Shown here piece after piece: positions 8,839 to 17,774 of a stretch of 64,000 nt of DNA (position 1 is its first letter; each line of letters opens with the position of its first letter). The position numbers and the translations under genes were made by a program. Origin of the DNA: Arthrobacter sp. U41 (GTDB lineage: Bacteria > Actinomycetota > Actinomycetes > Actinomycetales > Micrococcaceae); assembly GCF_001750145.1 (NCBI RefSeq), contig NZ_CP015732.1, positions 1,488,001 to 1,552,000 on the forward strand. The letters are read 5' to 3'. The notes below the pieces were generated by a model. It did not search any database. It was not told the DNA's origin and saw nothing but the letters and a program-made list of their open reading frames with translations.

Positions 8839-9363
8839 TTTCACGCGGCCGGAGGCCGTCCGGGTAACGGGCTCCGGGGACTTCCCATCTGTAAATTTGA
8901 TGGATAAACTGGCCCCGGTCCAGGGGGTGGACCACCCGACTTCCGGAGGCAAGAAATTGCACGAGCGCGTGATTTTTCCAGATTTCTCTGCTTTCCAAAT
9001 GACGATGACCGGTGCGGGCGCGGCACGCCGCGCCGGCGCCCGCGGCGCCGGGGAAAATCCCGCTGAGGTCCCCGCGCCCGTACCGCCCGCGCGCCCTGCC
9101 GCCGGGCCCGGTCCGGCGCCCGGGAGCAACCGGGGGCAGCATGCCGCGCCGCCGTTCTCCTGGCTCGGCAGCGACGCCTGGCCGAGTTTCCCCCTGTCGG
9201 CAGACAAACGAACCTGACGTCCACACCCGCGGATCCCGGGACGGGCGTCGTCCGAGAGCACACGTTCCCGCGTCAGGGGTCGCAAAACCGGAGCCTACCG
9301 CTGGCTGGGCGCCGGTAGTAGGGTCAGAGCAAGCAGCCAGGACACCATCCAGGGAGCACCGCC
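8839..9363. other. 525-base gap: one weak candidate gene, otherwise nothing recognised
   Basis: The gap contains a patch that is AT-richer than its surroundings (about 8885-9000) and a possible small Pro/Ala-rich gene (8957-9217, listed separately). The last 150 bases lead into dhaK, whose ATG is preceded by AGGGAG. No terminator with a T-run and no known RNA was seen. Confidence 0.4.
8957..9217 (+). CDS. Possible small Pro/Ala-rich protein (uncertain)
   Basis: An 86-codon frame from TTG 8957, preceded by GGAGG with a 7-base spacer. The product has no family I recognise: a hydrophobic start (HERVIFPDFSAFQM), a low-complexity Gly/Ala/Pro/Arg middle and an aromatic tail (PFSWLGSDAWPSFPL). Low-complexity GC-rich frames often stay open by chance in this genome; the ribosome site and the non-repetitive ends are the only arguments for it. 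Confidence 0.3.
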   Translation: MHERVIFPDFSAFQMTMTGAGAARRAGARGAGENPAEVPAPVPPARPAAGPGPAPGSNRGQHAAPPFSWLGSDAWPSFPLSADKRT

Positions 9364-10365
<1,002 letters not shown>

Positions 10366-10367
10366 CC

Positions 10368-10994
10368 GTGGGGCTCGACGTCAACTGGGCGCTGCGGTGG
10401 CTGACGCTCTCGGCCCAGGCCATGGCGGAGCACCGGGAGGAACTCATCGAACTGGACCGGCCGATCGGCGATTCGGACCACGGCGAGAACATGGACCGGG
10501 GTTTCCAGGCGGTCATGCTCAAGATCGCCGAGACGCCGCCGGAAACCGCCGGGGCGGCGCTGAAGCTGACTGCCATGACCCTGATGTCCAAGGTCGGCGG
10601 AGCCGCCGGGCCGCTCTACGGCACGGCCTTCCTCCGGGCGGCCACGGCACTGGGCGAGACGGCGGACATCGACGCCGCCACCCTGGCCGCGGCGTATCAG
10701 GCCGCGCGGGACGGAATCGTGGCCCGCGGAAAGGCGGAATCCGGCGATAAGACGATGGTGGACGCCTGGACCCCGGCGGTCGACGCGGCTGCTGCTGCCG
10801 CCGGTGACAGCGATGTGCACAAGGTCCTGGCCGCCGCCGCGGAGGCAGCCGAAGCCGGGGCCGTATCCACCGACCCGATGCTCGCCCGCAAGGGCCGCGC
10901 CAGCTACCTGGGGGAGCGCAGCATCGGGCACCGGGACCCGGGCGCCGTCTCCAGCGCCCTGATCCTGCGCGCCGCCGCCGGGGCGGCCGAATGA
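10368..10994 (+). CDS. dhaL: PTS-type dihydroxyacetone kinase, ADP-binding subunit DhaL
   Basis: Carries a tightly bound ADP that is rephosphorylated by DhaM and passes phosphate to dihydroxyacetone. 208 residues, the usual DhaL size. The Mg-binding aspartates are visible in PIGDSDHGENMDRGF (about residues 27-41), and the TLMSKVGGAAGPLYG and YLGERSIGHRDPGA segments match the nucleotide cap. GTG start two bases after dhaK; its end overlaps dhaM by four bases (ATGA), so the three are translationally coupled. Confidence 0.95.
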   Translation: MGLDVNWALRWLTLSAQAMAEHREELIELDRPIGDSDHGENMDRGFQAVMLKIAETPPETAGAALKLTAMTLMSKVGGAAGPLYGTAFLRAATALGETADIDAATLAAAYQAARDGIVARGKAESGDKTMVDAWTPAVDAAAAAAGDSDVHKVLAAAAEAAEAGAVSTDPMLARKGRASYLGERSIGHRDPGAVSSALILRAAAGAAE

Positions 10995-11665
10995 CGGTCA
11001 CGCTCGTCGTCGTCTCCCACAGTGAAAAGATCGCCGACGGCGCCGTCGAGCTTGCCGCCCAGATGGCGCCTGACGTGCTGATCCTCCCCGCCGGCGGCAC
11101 CGACGACGGCCGGATCGGCACAAGCCTCGAGCGGGTCATGGCCGCGCTCGAACAGGCGGGGGACGCCAACCGCGACGGCACAGTCGTCCTGACGGATCTG
11201 GGCTCGGCCGTGATGACAGCCGAGTCCGCGGTGGAATTCATGGCGGATCCGTCCTCCGTGCTGCTGGCCGACGCGCCCCTCGTCGAGGGCCTGGTCGCCG
11301 CCGCCGTGGCGGCCCAGGCCGGAGCCGACGCCGAAGGCGTGAAGGAAGCCGCGGAAGCCGTGTACCGTCCGCCGGCCGCGCCGCAGCACGCGCACGAGCG
11401 CCGGCCCCCGGAGGCGACCGGGGACTTTGAACTCGTCAACAAGGCAGGCATGCACGCCCGCCCGGCCGCGAAGATTGCCGGCGGGCTCTCCGGCATGGAC
11501 GCCGAGGTGACCGTCAACGGCGTCGACGGAGCGTCGATGACGGAGCTCATGATGCTCGGAGCGGCCAAGGGAGCGGTGCTGCACATAGAAGCCAGCGGCC
11601 CGGAAGCCGCAAAAGCCGTGGACTACCTGCGCGGACTGATCACGGCGGGGTTCGGCGAACCCTAG
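10991..11665 (+). CDS. dhaM: DhaM phosphotransferase (EIIA-Man-like plus HPr domain)
   Basis: Phosphate donor that rephosphorylates ADP bound to DhaL. 224 residues in two parts. An EIIA-mannose-type domain (about 1-130) has its active His at position 10 (VVVSHSEKIADG). An HPr domain (about 145-224) has NKAGMHARPAAK with His 155. The Enzyme I domain found in the longest DhaM proteins is absent, so phosphate should come from the general Enzyme I encoded elsewhere. Starts inside dhaL (ATGA overlap). Ends five bases before the stop of the convergent gene. Confidence 0.93.
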   Translation: MTVTLVVVSHSEKIADGAVELAAQMAPDVLILPAGGTDDGRIGTSLERVMAALEQAGDANRDGTVVLTDLGSAVMTAESAVEFMADPSSVLLADAPLVEGLVAAAVAAQAGADAEGVKEAAEAVYRPPAAPQHAHERRPPEATGDFELVNKAGMHARPAAKIAGGLSGMDAEVTVNGVDGASMTELMMLGAAKGAVLHIEASGPEAAKAVDYLRGLITAGFGEP

Positions 11666-11669
11666 GCTT

Positions 11670-12371
11670 TCAGGCCGTACCGGCCGCGGGCAGGTCCGGT
11701 TCCACCGGGACCTGCCGGGATCCACTCCAGGCGATCCATCCGCCGGCGGCTGCCATCAGCAGGGCCCCGGCGGTCTGGGTCGGCAGGCTGCTTCCCGTCG
11801 TCGCCTGCCCCAGGACAACGCCCAGCACATAGAACAACACGGCGCCGGCCGCCCAGAGCACCCCGGACCAGCGCGGCAGCTGGTGTGAGCGCCAGACCGC
11901 GATCCCCAGCAGCACGTTGCCGAGGAACGCGAGCAGGAGCCCCAGCAGGAACGCCGCTGTCATGGACCCGGGGAACTCCAGGTCCATCACGTCCTGGTTT
12001 CCGGCCAGGTAGGCCTTTCCGATGGCGGGAGTGGCGAAGGTCGAAATCACGGCGGGCACCAGCAGCAGGGCCGTGCCTGCGGCAGCGGTGACCATCGCTG
12101 CCAGGGCCAGGCCACCGACCCGGCTGTTGGCAAGGCAGCAGCCCAGGGCAAAGAGGCCGAAGATGGCGAGGACCGTGCCGGCGGTGCTGCCCCACAAGTG
12201 GCTCAAGTGGTATGAATCGGAGCTGACAAACCGGGCCCAGGCATCAGGGTCCCGCTCCTGGTCCGGCTGCGGTTCCAGCGTGGACCAGGCAGTGACGAGC
12301 GCCGAGACGGGCAGGGCCCACAAGCCGGCCCGGATCCAGCGGCTGATGTTTTTCGCGTTCACGGTGTTCAC
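11670..12371 (-). CDS. Six-span membrane protein, unknown function
   Basis: About 233 residues with six hydrophobic spans (about 15-32, 62-84, 92-117, 135-160, 170-190 and 200-217), mostly Ala/Leu/Gly. No domain recognised. GTG 12371 was chosen: it has GGAG and AAAGG upstream and lies 16 bases after the stop of the lipoprotein gene on the same strand; a second GTG three codons later is an alternative. Longer in-frame extensions would run back through the lipoprotein gene. The pair looks like a two-gene operon for an envelope function. Confidence 0.65.
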   Translation of the reverse strand: MNTVNAKNISRWIRAGLWALPVSALVTAWSTLEPQPDQERDPDAWARFVSSDSYHLSHLWGSTAGTVLAIFGLFALGCCLANSRVGGLALAAMVTAAAGTALLLVPAVISTFATPAIGKAYLAGNQDVMDLEFPGSMTAAFLLGLLLAFLGNVLLGIAVWRSHQLPRWSGVLWAAGAVLFYVLGVVLGQATTGSSLPTQTAGALLMAAAGGWIAWSGSRQVPVEPDLPAAGTA

Positions 12372-12387
12372 CTTTTCTCCGCGCGGG

Positions 12388-12885
12388 CTAGCCGGCCTGG
12401 TGGAGACCTTCCGCATCAAGTAGCACTCCGGCTGAGATGAACCTGCCGCACTGCTTTCCGTACGGGTAAGCAACCCGCGGCGTGAACGTCAGGGTCCGGA
12501 CCGGCAGGGGCAGGCCGCCGGGGCCGGTTCCGCCCACGCTGGCCTCGATCGGGGACTCGGTGAGCGGATCAAGCGTGAGCATCCCCGTCAGGGTGCCGTC
12601 AGGGGAGGCGGTCGCCGAACAGGGGCGGTCGTCGCCGTAGGGCCCGGGCTCGCAGCCCTGATCCACCGTGGTGCTGCCCGGGAAGAGCTCAAGTTCAGCC
12701 TCCGTGCAGCGCCCGTCCTGGCAGGCTTCGAGCCTGAGTGTTTTCACCGAGGCGGTGTACTCCCGGGCCACGGTCAGCGCAACGACCGGTGCCTGGGCGA
12801 TCGCCGGGCACGCCGTCTCGGGCTGGCACCCGGTGGCCAGCAGTGCGGTGCAAGCCAGGCCCGCAAGGGCCGTGAACGTGCGCAT
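12388..12885 (-). CDS. Lipoprotein, unknown function
   Basis: 165 residues with a type II signal peptide: short basic start, hydrophobic core and lipobox LATGC with Cys 20. The mature part has several further cysteines (TACP, EACQDGRC, QGCEPG, RPCSA, KQCG), suggesting disulfide bonds outside the membrane, and a repeated threonine/leucine strand pattern. ATG 12885 follows a TACCCT -10 box by five bases, consistent with a leaderless message. Downstream on the same strand is a six-span membrane protein. No family recognised. Confidence 0.75.
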   Translation of the reverse strand: MRTFTALAGLACTALLATGCQPETACPAIAQAPVVALTVAREYTASVKTLRLEACQDGRCTEAELELFPGSTTVDQGCEPGPYGDDRPCSATASPDGTLTGMLTLDPLTESPIEASVGGTGPGGLPLPVRTLTFTPRVAYPYGKQCGRFISAGVLLDAEGLHQAG

Positions 12886-12941
12886 GCTTCAGGGTAGTTC
12901 CGGGAGGTCCGTCCAGCTAGGGGCCCGGCCTTCGGCCGGGA

Positions 12942-13967
12942 TCAGGCGGGCAGCTGGAAGCCGGACGGATGCAGCTCGGCCAGACCGTCGCTGAGCAGTC
13001 CGGCCAGCGCGCGGTCCAGTTGCTCCGGCGCGGAGTTGAGCCGGTGTAGCGCGGCCAGCGGGATTCCGATGCCGGCCGGTGCGAAGCCAAGGTCCGCCGG
13101 GGCCCGCTCGAACAGCTCCGGGGCCACCGGCGACTCTGCCACGCGCAGCACCGCCAGCACGGCTCCGCGCAGCTGGCGGTCGGTTCCGTGCCAGGACTGC
13201 CCTTTCGGTGTGTAGCTCGGCGGCGGCTCACCGGCTGCGAGCCAGGCGCAGGAGCCGCGGACCGGGCATTCCCCGCATTTCGGGGACCGCGCGGTGCACA
13301 CCAGGGCGCCCAGTTCCATGACGGAGGCGTTCCAGCGGACCGAGGCGCCGGCACCGTCCGGCAGCGCCTGCGCGGCCAGCCGCATCTCCGCGGCGGTCAG
13401 CGACTGGGAAGGCAGGGCTGCGCCGGAAAAGAGCCGCGCGTGCACGCGGCGGATATTGGTGTCGACCACGGTTGCCCGGCGCCCGAAGGCGAAGGCGGCG
13501 ACGGCGGCTGCCGTGTAGCTGCCCACCCCGGGCAGCTCCAGCAGTTCCGGGTAGGTTCCGGGAACTTTTCCGCCGTGGTCCGAACCGATGGCGGCGGCGG
13601 CCGCGTGCAGCCGCAGCGCGCGCCGCGGGTAGCCCAGCCGGCCCCAGGCCCGGACGGCTTCGCCGGCGGGCTCGCGGGCCAGATCGGAGGGCTCCGGCCA
13701 GCGCCGCAGCCATTCCTCCCAGACCGGCAGCACGCGCACTACCGGCGTCTGCTGCAGCATGATCTCGCTGACCAGAACGCCCCATGGCGTGCATTCGGCT
13801 GCCCGCCAGGGGAGTTCCCGGGCGTTCGCCCCGAACCATGCGGCCAGGGCCTCATGCAGGGCGGCCAGCGGAAGGGCTGCGGGAACGGCTTCGGGGCGGG
13901 CGGCAGCGGGGACGGCGGGGGAATCGGCTAGAGCTTTGATGGATTCAGCGTAATAGATGAGGGCCAC
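12942..13967 (-). CDS. mutY: A/G-specific adenine glycosylase MutY
   Basis: Removes adenine paired with 8-oxoguanine (base excision repair). The HhH-GPD domain shows the catalytic Glu 68 (SEIMLQQTPV), helix-hairpin-helix ELPGVGSYTA (144-153) and Asp 169 (VVDTNIRRVH). The iron-sulfur cluster cysteines follow as C-x6-C-x2-C-x5-C (224, 231, 234, 240). The C-terminal part is short for recognition of 8-oxoG, as in other actinobacteria. GTG 13967 gives 341 residues; a later start is possible because the first 35 residues are poorly conserved Ala/Pro. Confidence 0.92.
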   Translation of the reverse strand: MALIYYAESIKALADSPAVPAAARPEAVPAALPLAALHEALAAWFGANARELPWRAAECTPWGVLVSEIMLQQTPVVRVLPVWEEWLRRWPEPSDLAREPAGEAVRAWGRLGYPRRALRLHAAAAAIGSDHGGKVPGTYPELLELPGVGSYTAAAVAAFAFGRRATVVDTNIRRVHARLFSGAALPSQSLTAAEMRLAAQALPDGAGASVRWNASVMELGALVCTARSPKCGECPVRGSCAWLAAGEPPPSYTPKGQSWHGTDRQLRGAVLAVLRVAESPVAPELFERAPADLGFAPAGIGIPLAALHRLNSAPEQLDRALAGLLSDGLAELHPSGFQLPA

Positions 13968-14012
13968 ACTCCGCCTGCGGCGTGGGAGGGCCCCATACCC
14001 GGCGCGGTTCTC

Positions 14013-14027
14013 TAGCCTAGAAGGATG
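14013..14027 (+). promoter_or_regulatory. -10 box giving a leaderless start
   Basis: TAGCCT (14013-14018), 6 bases, ATG 14025. Confidence 0.5.
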
Positions 14028-14768
14028 GGCAGGCAAGACAATTCCGGAACTCAGGGTTCCCGGCCGAGGGGTTCCGGCAGCGGAGCACCCGCGGCCCACG
14101 GCGCGGCGCGAAAATCGGCGCCCAAATCCGGGCGTACCCCTGCCCGGAAGCCGGCCCGGAAAACGGCCAGCCCCGTTTACCGGCGCCGCCGGCTGTTCGT
14201 GGGGGCCGCCCTGCTGCTGGTGATCGCCGTCGCGTTCGGGGGATTCGCCGCGGCCTCGGACATCTTCAATGCCGGGCAGTCCGGTTCCGGCGGGGGAGCG
14301 GCTCCGTCGGGCCAGGAAACGGGGCAGGCCGCCGGCCCGGAAGCCACGGCATCCCCTTCGGCTCCCCCGACGGGCAACGGCTGCGAGCAGAACCTCGTGA
14401 CCGTCACGGCCGCCACGGACAAGCCCGCCTACGCTGCCGGTGAGAACCCGCTGCTCACGCTCAAGGTGACGAACGGCAACAAGGTGCCGTGCGAGGTCAA
14501 CATGGGGACCTCGCAGATGGAATTCCTGGTCATGAGCGGCTCGGACCGGATCTTCTCGTCCACTGACTGCCAGGCCGACAGCACCGACGTCGTGAAGACC
14601 ATCATGCCGGGGCAAAGTGAGACGGCCAACTTCCCCTGGCAGCGCAACCGCACGGTCCAGGGCTGCCAGCCCATCGAGGCCAGACCGGGAGCGGGCGGCG
14701 CGTATTACGTCTTCACCGCGCGGCTGGCCAGCAAGACCAGCCCCAAGGCCGTGTTCCAGCTCAACTGA
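14025..14768 (+). CDS. Membrane-anchored extracytoplasmic protein, unknown function
   Basis: 247 residues. A long basic, Gly/Ser/Arg-rich cytoplasmic start (1-55), one membrane span (about 58-76, LFVGAALLLVIAVAFGGF), a Gly/Ser/Ala linker, and an extracytoplasmic domain from about 120 with four cysteines (GCEQN, PCEVN, DCQA, GCQP) and an Ig-like strand pattern (PLLTLKVTNGNKVPCEV). This resembles the DUF4232-type or other Ig-fold wall proteins, but I cannot assign it. Divergent from mutY. Its stop is one base before the split palindrome that hosts the insertion sequence. Confidence 0.7.
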   Translation: MGRQDNSGTQGSRPRGSGSGAPAAHGAARKSAPKSGRTPARKPARKTASPVYRRRRLFVGAALLLVIAVAFGGFAAASDIFNAGQSGSGGGAAPSGQETGQAAGPEATASPSAPPTGNGCEQNLVTVTAATDKPAYAAGENPLLTLKVTNGNKVPCEVNMGTSQMEFLVMSGSDRIFSSTDCQADSTDVVKTIMPGQSETANFPWQRNRTVQGCQPIEARPGAGGAYYVFTARLASKTSPKAVFQLN

Positions 14769-14769
14769 C

Positions 14770-14806
14770 CCCCGTCGAGTGCTCCGTAAGTGCCGTTTTG
14801 AGGGCT
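14770..14806. repeat. 68-bp palindromic repeat, copy A, left part (split by IS)
   Basis: Outer arm CCCCGTCGAGTGCTCCG (14770-14786) pairs perfectly with the 17 bases at 16216-16232. Bases 14792-14806 are the left copy of the 15-bp target duplication. Removing the insertion sequence and one duplication restores a 68-bp element, the same length as the intact copy at 36444-36511. Confidence 0.85.
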
Positions 14807-14811
14807 TGTCA

Positions 14812-14883
14812 TGTCTCAGTACCTCGTGGACAGTTGATGTCTCAGTACCTCGTGGACGTTTCCTGTCTCAGCACTTCGTGGAC
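14812..14883. repeat. Triple subterminal repeat, left end of the IS
   Basis: Three copies of TGTCTCAGTACCTCGTGGAC or near variants at 14812, 14838 and 14864, an exact 26-bp period. They match inverted copies at the right end and probably bind transposase. The third overlaps the transposase stop region. Confidence 0.85.
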
Positions 14884-16088
14884 GTTTGGTTGGCCATGAA
14901 GCCTCGGGGCTTGTTGTTCCCGACGTAGTTTGTGCCTATGGGCGGGCGCGGGTGGGTGATGATTTCCGTTCCGCGCCCGTCGAAGAACATGATCGTGGCC
15001 TCGTCGTAGAGGACATGGACGGTCGCGCCGACGTGGTCTTTACCCATGCCGAAATGCATGCCGATGACGGCAACGGAACCGTTTTTCCCGACCCGTCGCT
15101 GGACGCTGCGCCTGGTGGCGGGCACGGTGATTTCAGGGTTGGGCGGCTCGGGTGGCGTGGCTTTGGCCGTTGCATACCAGGCCTCCTGCGGGGTGGTGCC
15201 TGGTGGCAGTGATTGATGCTCACGTTCGGTGTTGTAGTACCGGTCAAACTCGTCGACATAGGCCTGGAGTTCTGCCATCGTGTGTGCCGGCGGTTGTTGA
15301 TTCAGATACCTGTGCAGCGTCTGGTGGAAGCGTTCGTTCTTGCCCTGGGTGGTGGGTTTGTAGGGTTTGCCGGTGATCGGCTCCACTCCGTGGGACTTCA
15401 GATATTCCACCAACGCGCCGGTCCTTCCGCGTCTGGTCGGGTTCAGCGCGGCACCGTTGTCCGAAAGAAACTTCTGCGGGACGCCGTGGCGGGCGATGGC
15501 TGCCGATACGACGCGGATGGCGGCTTCGCTGGTCTCGCCGGTGGCTACCAACGATGCCAGTGCCAGTCGCGAATGATCGTCAATGAGTTGGAAGATCGCG
15601 ACTTTCGTGTTGCCGGCCAACAGCCACTCGGTCGAGTCGATCTGCCAGCACCCGTTCGGCTCGGGATATACAAACCGCTGATAGGCGCTCCGGGGCTTCT
15701 TCCTCGGCTCCGGGACGACGACCCCGGCCCGGGTGAAGATCCGGGCCAGGGTCGCCCGTGACGGTGGTTCCAGACCTTGCCGACGCAGTTTTGCGGCAAC
15801 GCTCAGTGGTCCGTAGTCGTGGCCCATCCTCTTCAAGGTTTCCCGCGTGTCCAGGACCAACTCGACCATCCGCGGGGTGACTTGGGCCGGGCTGGTCCGG
15901 GGTTTCGTGGAGCGCATCTCCATGGCCTTCATCGGGCCCTGAGCGGACGCAGCGGCCTTGATCTTGTAGAACCAGGCCCGGGAGACTTTGTGCTTGCGGC
16001 AGAACGCCGTCACTGAACCCCGAGGGGCATCCTCAGGCCACGACGCTACGAGATGACGGACCTTCATATCCAGATTGCGTTCGCTCAT
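14868..16088 (-). CDS. IS481-family transposase
   Basis: Integrase-fold DDE transposase of about 406 residues. N-terminal helix-turn-helix region (VRHLVASWPED ... AFCRKHKVSRAWFYK), then the catalytic core with Asp in QIDSTEW, Asp in SDNGAAL and Glu in GKNERFHQ, followed by YYNTEREHQSL, all typical of IS481/IS3-like enzymes. A C-terminal beta-rich tail follows. ATG 16088 was chosen because longer in-frame starts fall within the terminal repeats. The frame is intact, so the element may be active. Confidence 0.92.
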   Translation of the reverse strand: MSERNLDMKVRHLVASWPEDAPRGSVTAFCRKHKVSRAWFYKIKAAASAQGPMKAMEMRSTKPRTSPAQVTPRMVELVLDTRETLKRMGHDYGPLSVAAKLRRQGLEPPSRATLARIFTRAGVVVPEPRKKPRSAYQRFVYPEPNGCWQIDSTEWLLAGNTKVAIFQLIDDHSRLALASLVATGETSEAAIRVVSAAIARHGVPQKFLSDNGAALNPTRRGRTGALVEYLKSHGVEPITGKPYKPTTQGKNERFHQTLHRYLNQQPPAHTMAELQAYVDEFDRYYNTEREHQSLPPGTTPQEAWYATAKATPPEPPNPEITVPATRRSVQRRVGKNGSVAVIGMHFGMGKDHVGATVHVLYDEATIMFFDGRGTEIITHPRPPIGTNYVGNNKPRGFMANQTSTKC

Positions 16089-16112
16089 GAGATGAGCAAA
16101 ACGCCATCGAGT

Positions 16113-16181
16113 GTCCACGATGTCCTGAGACACACTGTCCACGATGACTTGAGACAGAAGTGTCCATTAAGTCATGAGACT
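16113..16181. repeat. Triple subterminal repeat, right end of the IS
   Basis: Three inverted copies of the left-end motif at 16113-16132, 16137-16156 and 16162-16181 (GTCCACGATGTCCTGAGACA and variants), spaced 24-25 bases. The outermost has drifted most. Confidence 0.8.
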
Positions 16182-16186
16182 CCACA

Positions 16187-16232
16187 GCCGTTTTGAGGGC
16201 TCAAAAGGGCGGTTGCGGAGCACTCGACGGGG
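16187..16232. repeat. 68-bp palindromic repeat, copy A, right part
   Basis: Contains the right target duplication (16187-16201), the inner arm TCAAAAGGGC and the outer arm CGGAGCACTCGACGGGG. See the left part at 14770-14806. Confidence 0.85.
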
Positions 16233-16259
16233 TTAATGGAGGGGTCAGACCGGCGGGGG

Positions 16260-17336
16260 TCAGAGGAAACGGTCCAGCAGGCTTGCCTCGGCCATCCGGC
16301 TCAGGCCTTCGCGGACCGTCCGGGCGCGCTGGTCGCCGATGCCGTCCACCGTCATGAGGTCATCGATCGTGGCCGCCATCAGAAACTGCAGCCCGCCGAA
16401 GTGGTCCACCAGGCGGTCGGCGACGGCCTTCGGGACGGCCTTCAGTCCGGACAGCAGCCGGTAGCCGCGCGGCTGCACGACGGCGTCGAGGTTGGCCTCG
16501 CCGCCGGCGAAGCCCACGATCCCGGCGATCTTGCCCAGGTCGATCAGCTCGGTGGGGCCAAGGGTCACGAGCGCCTTCACGGCCTTATCGATGTCCTCGG
16601 CGGAAGTGTCCGGGCCCGAGTAGTCGCGGATGATCACATCGCTGCCGGGCCCGCGGCCCACGGTCAGCTCGTCCAGCTGGAGGGAGAGCAGCCGTCCGTC
16701 CTCGCCGAGTTCCAGCACGTACTGTGAGATCTCTTCCGAGATCCTGCGGACCATTTCCTGGCGCTGCAGGGTCACCGCAACATCGCGGACCGTCACCATG
16801 GCCTCGATTTCCAGGGCCGAGAGGGAACTGGTGACCTGGTCCAGCCGGGAGCGGTAGCGCTCCAAGGTCGCCAGAGCCTGGTTGGCCCGGGCCAGGACCT
16901 TCTCCGAGCCCTCCAGGACGTGCCGCAGCCCGTTCACGTAGAGGGCGATGATCTGCATGGACTGGCTGACCGAGATAACCGGGACGCCGGTCTGGATGGC
17001 AACACGCTCCGCGGTCCGGTGCCGGGTGCCGGACTCCTGCGTCTCGATGCTGGAATCCGGAACCAGCTGAACGGCCGCGCGCAGGATGTTGCTGGCATCC
17101 TTGTCGCAGATGATGGCACCGTCCATTTTGGCTAGTTCCCGGAGGCGGGTGGGGGAGAAGTCGATGCCGATGTCGAAGCCGCCGGAGCAGATGGATTCGA
17201 TGGTCCGGTCGATGCCCAGCACGATCAAGGCGCCGGTCCGCCCGCGGAGGATGCGCTCCAGGCCGTCGCGGAGCGCGGTGCCCGGTGCCACTCGGCCCAG
17301 GGTCGCCTTGAGTGAATCTTCAGGGCTCCGAGCCAT
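16260..17336 (-). CDS. disA: DNA integrity scanning diadenylate cyclase DisA
   Basis: Makes cyclic di-AMP from two ATP and scans DNA for branched structures. 358 residues, normal length. The DAC domain shows DGA (about residue 72, KMDGAIICD) and RHR (about 106, GTRHRTAER); a linker of helices follows, and the C-terminal helix-hairpin-helix part (about 290-358) includes TVDGIGDQRARTVREGL. ATG 17336 has GAAGGGA upstream. DisA is often next to radA; here radA is 12 kb away with desaturase and copper genes between. Divergent from prfC. Confidence 0.95.
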   Translation of the reverse strand: MARSPEDSLKATLGRVAPGTALRDGLERILRGRTGALIVLGIDRTIESICSGGFDIGIDFSPTRLRELAKMDGAIICDKDASNILRAAVQLVPDSSIETQESGTRHRTAERVAIQTGVPVISVSQSMQIIALYVNGLRHVLEGSEKVLARANQALATLERYRSRLDQVTSSLSALEIEAMVTVRDVAVTLQRQEMVRRISEEISQYVLELGEDGRLLSLQLDELTVGRGPGSDVIIRDYSGPDTSAEDIDKAVKALVTLGPTELIDLGKIAGIVGFAGGEANLDAVVQPRGYRLLSGLKAVPKAVADRLVDHFGGLQFLMAATIDDLMTVDGIGDQRARTVREGLSRMAEASLLDRFL

Positions 17337-17774
17337 AGATTTTCCCTTCAAAGGTGCAGGCATCGGCCTGCAGGTGCGCCGGTTTCCAGTGGTTCCCGGC
17401 AGGATCAAAAGTACTCGGTTCCCCGTTCTCACCATAGTAGAGGTAAAGCAGGTCAACTTCCGCACGGACAAGCCCCAAAGTGGCCCATCGGGACGCCCGC
17501 GGGAACGTCCGTGGAATGCCCCCTCGGGCTCCGCTCCGGGACCGTACTTTTGGCCGGCGGAGCTCCCGCTGCGCAGCGGCTTTGCGCCCGCATCGCGGCG
17601 GCGGCGCGGACTGCGATAAACTTGAAGCCTTGGGTGTACCGTCGGCTGCCCGTCGCCGCGGCCCCAGCAATCACGCAGAACCCCCCAGCAGAACAAGCAG
17701 TGATCCCGCCGGGCCAGCCTGATTCCCGCAGGCCCGGGACCGCAACCATTCAACGCCGCAGCGAAAGTAGCACC
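17337..17774. other. 438-base divergent gap between disA and prfC
   Basis: No gene supported on either strand. It carries a TAAACT -10 candidate (17617-17622) for prfC, which would give a leader of about 150 bases. On the minus strand TTGACC lies upstream of a TATGGT-like box near 17420-17455, but the spacing is poor. Confidence 0.4.

Larger units (their letters stand above)
14807..16186. mobile_element. IS481-family insertion sequence (1380 bp)
   Basis: Bounded by a 15-bp target duplication GCCGTTTTGAGGGCT (14792-14806 and 16187-16201). Both ends begin TGT and share GTCTCA and TGGACA at matching positions (left TGTCATGTCTCA, right complement TGTGGAGTCTCA). Three subterminal copies of a 20-bp motif lie at each end. 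One transposase gene on the minus strand fills the element. It sits in the loop-side arm of a palindromic repeat between two convergent genes, so no gene was broken. Confidence 0.9.

Noticed and set aside
14868..16142. A longer transposase starting within the terminal repeats
   Set aside because: The extra N-terminal residues are encoded by the repeat motif itself; ATG 16088 gives a normal IS481 N-terminus.
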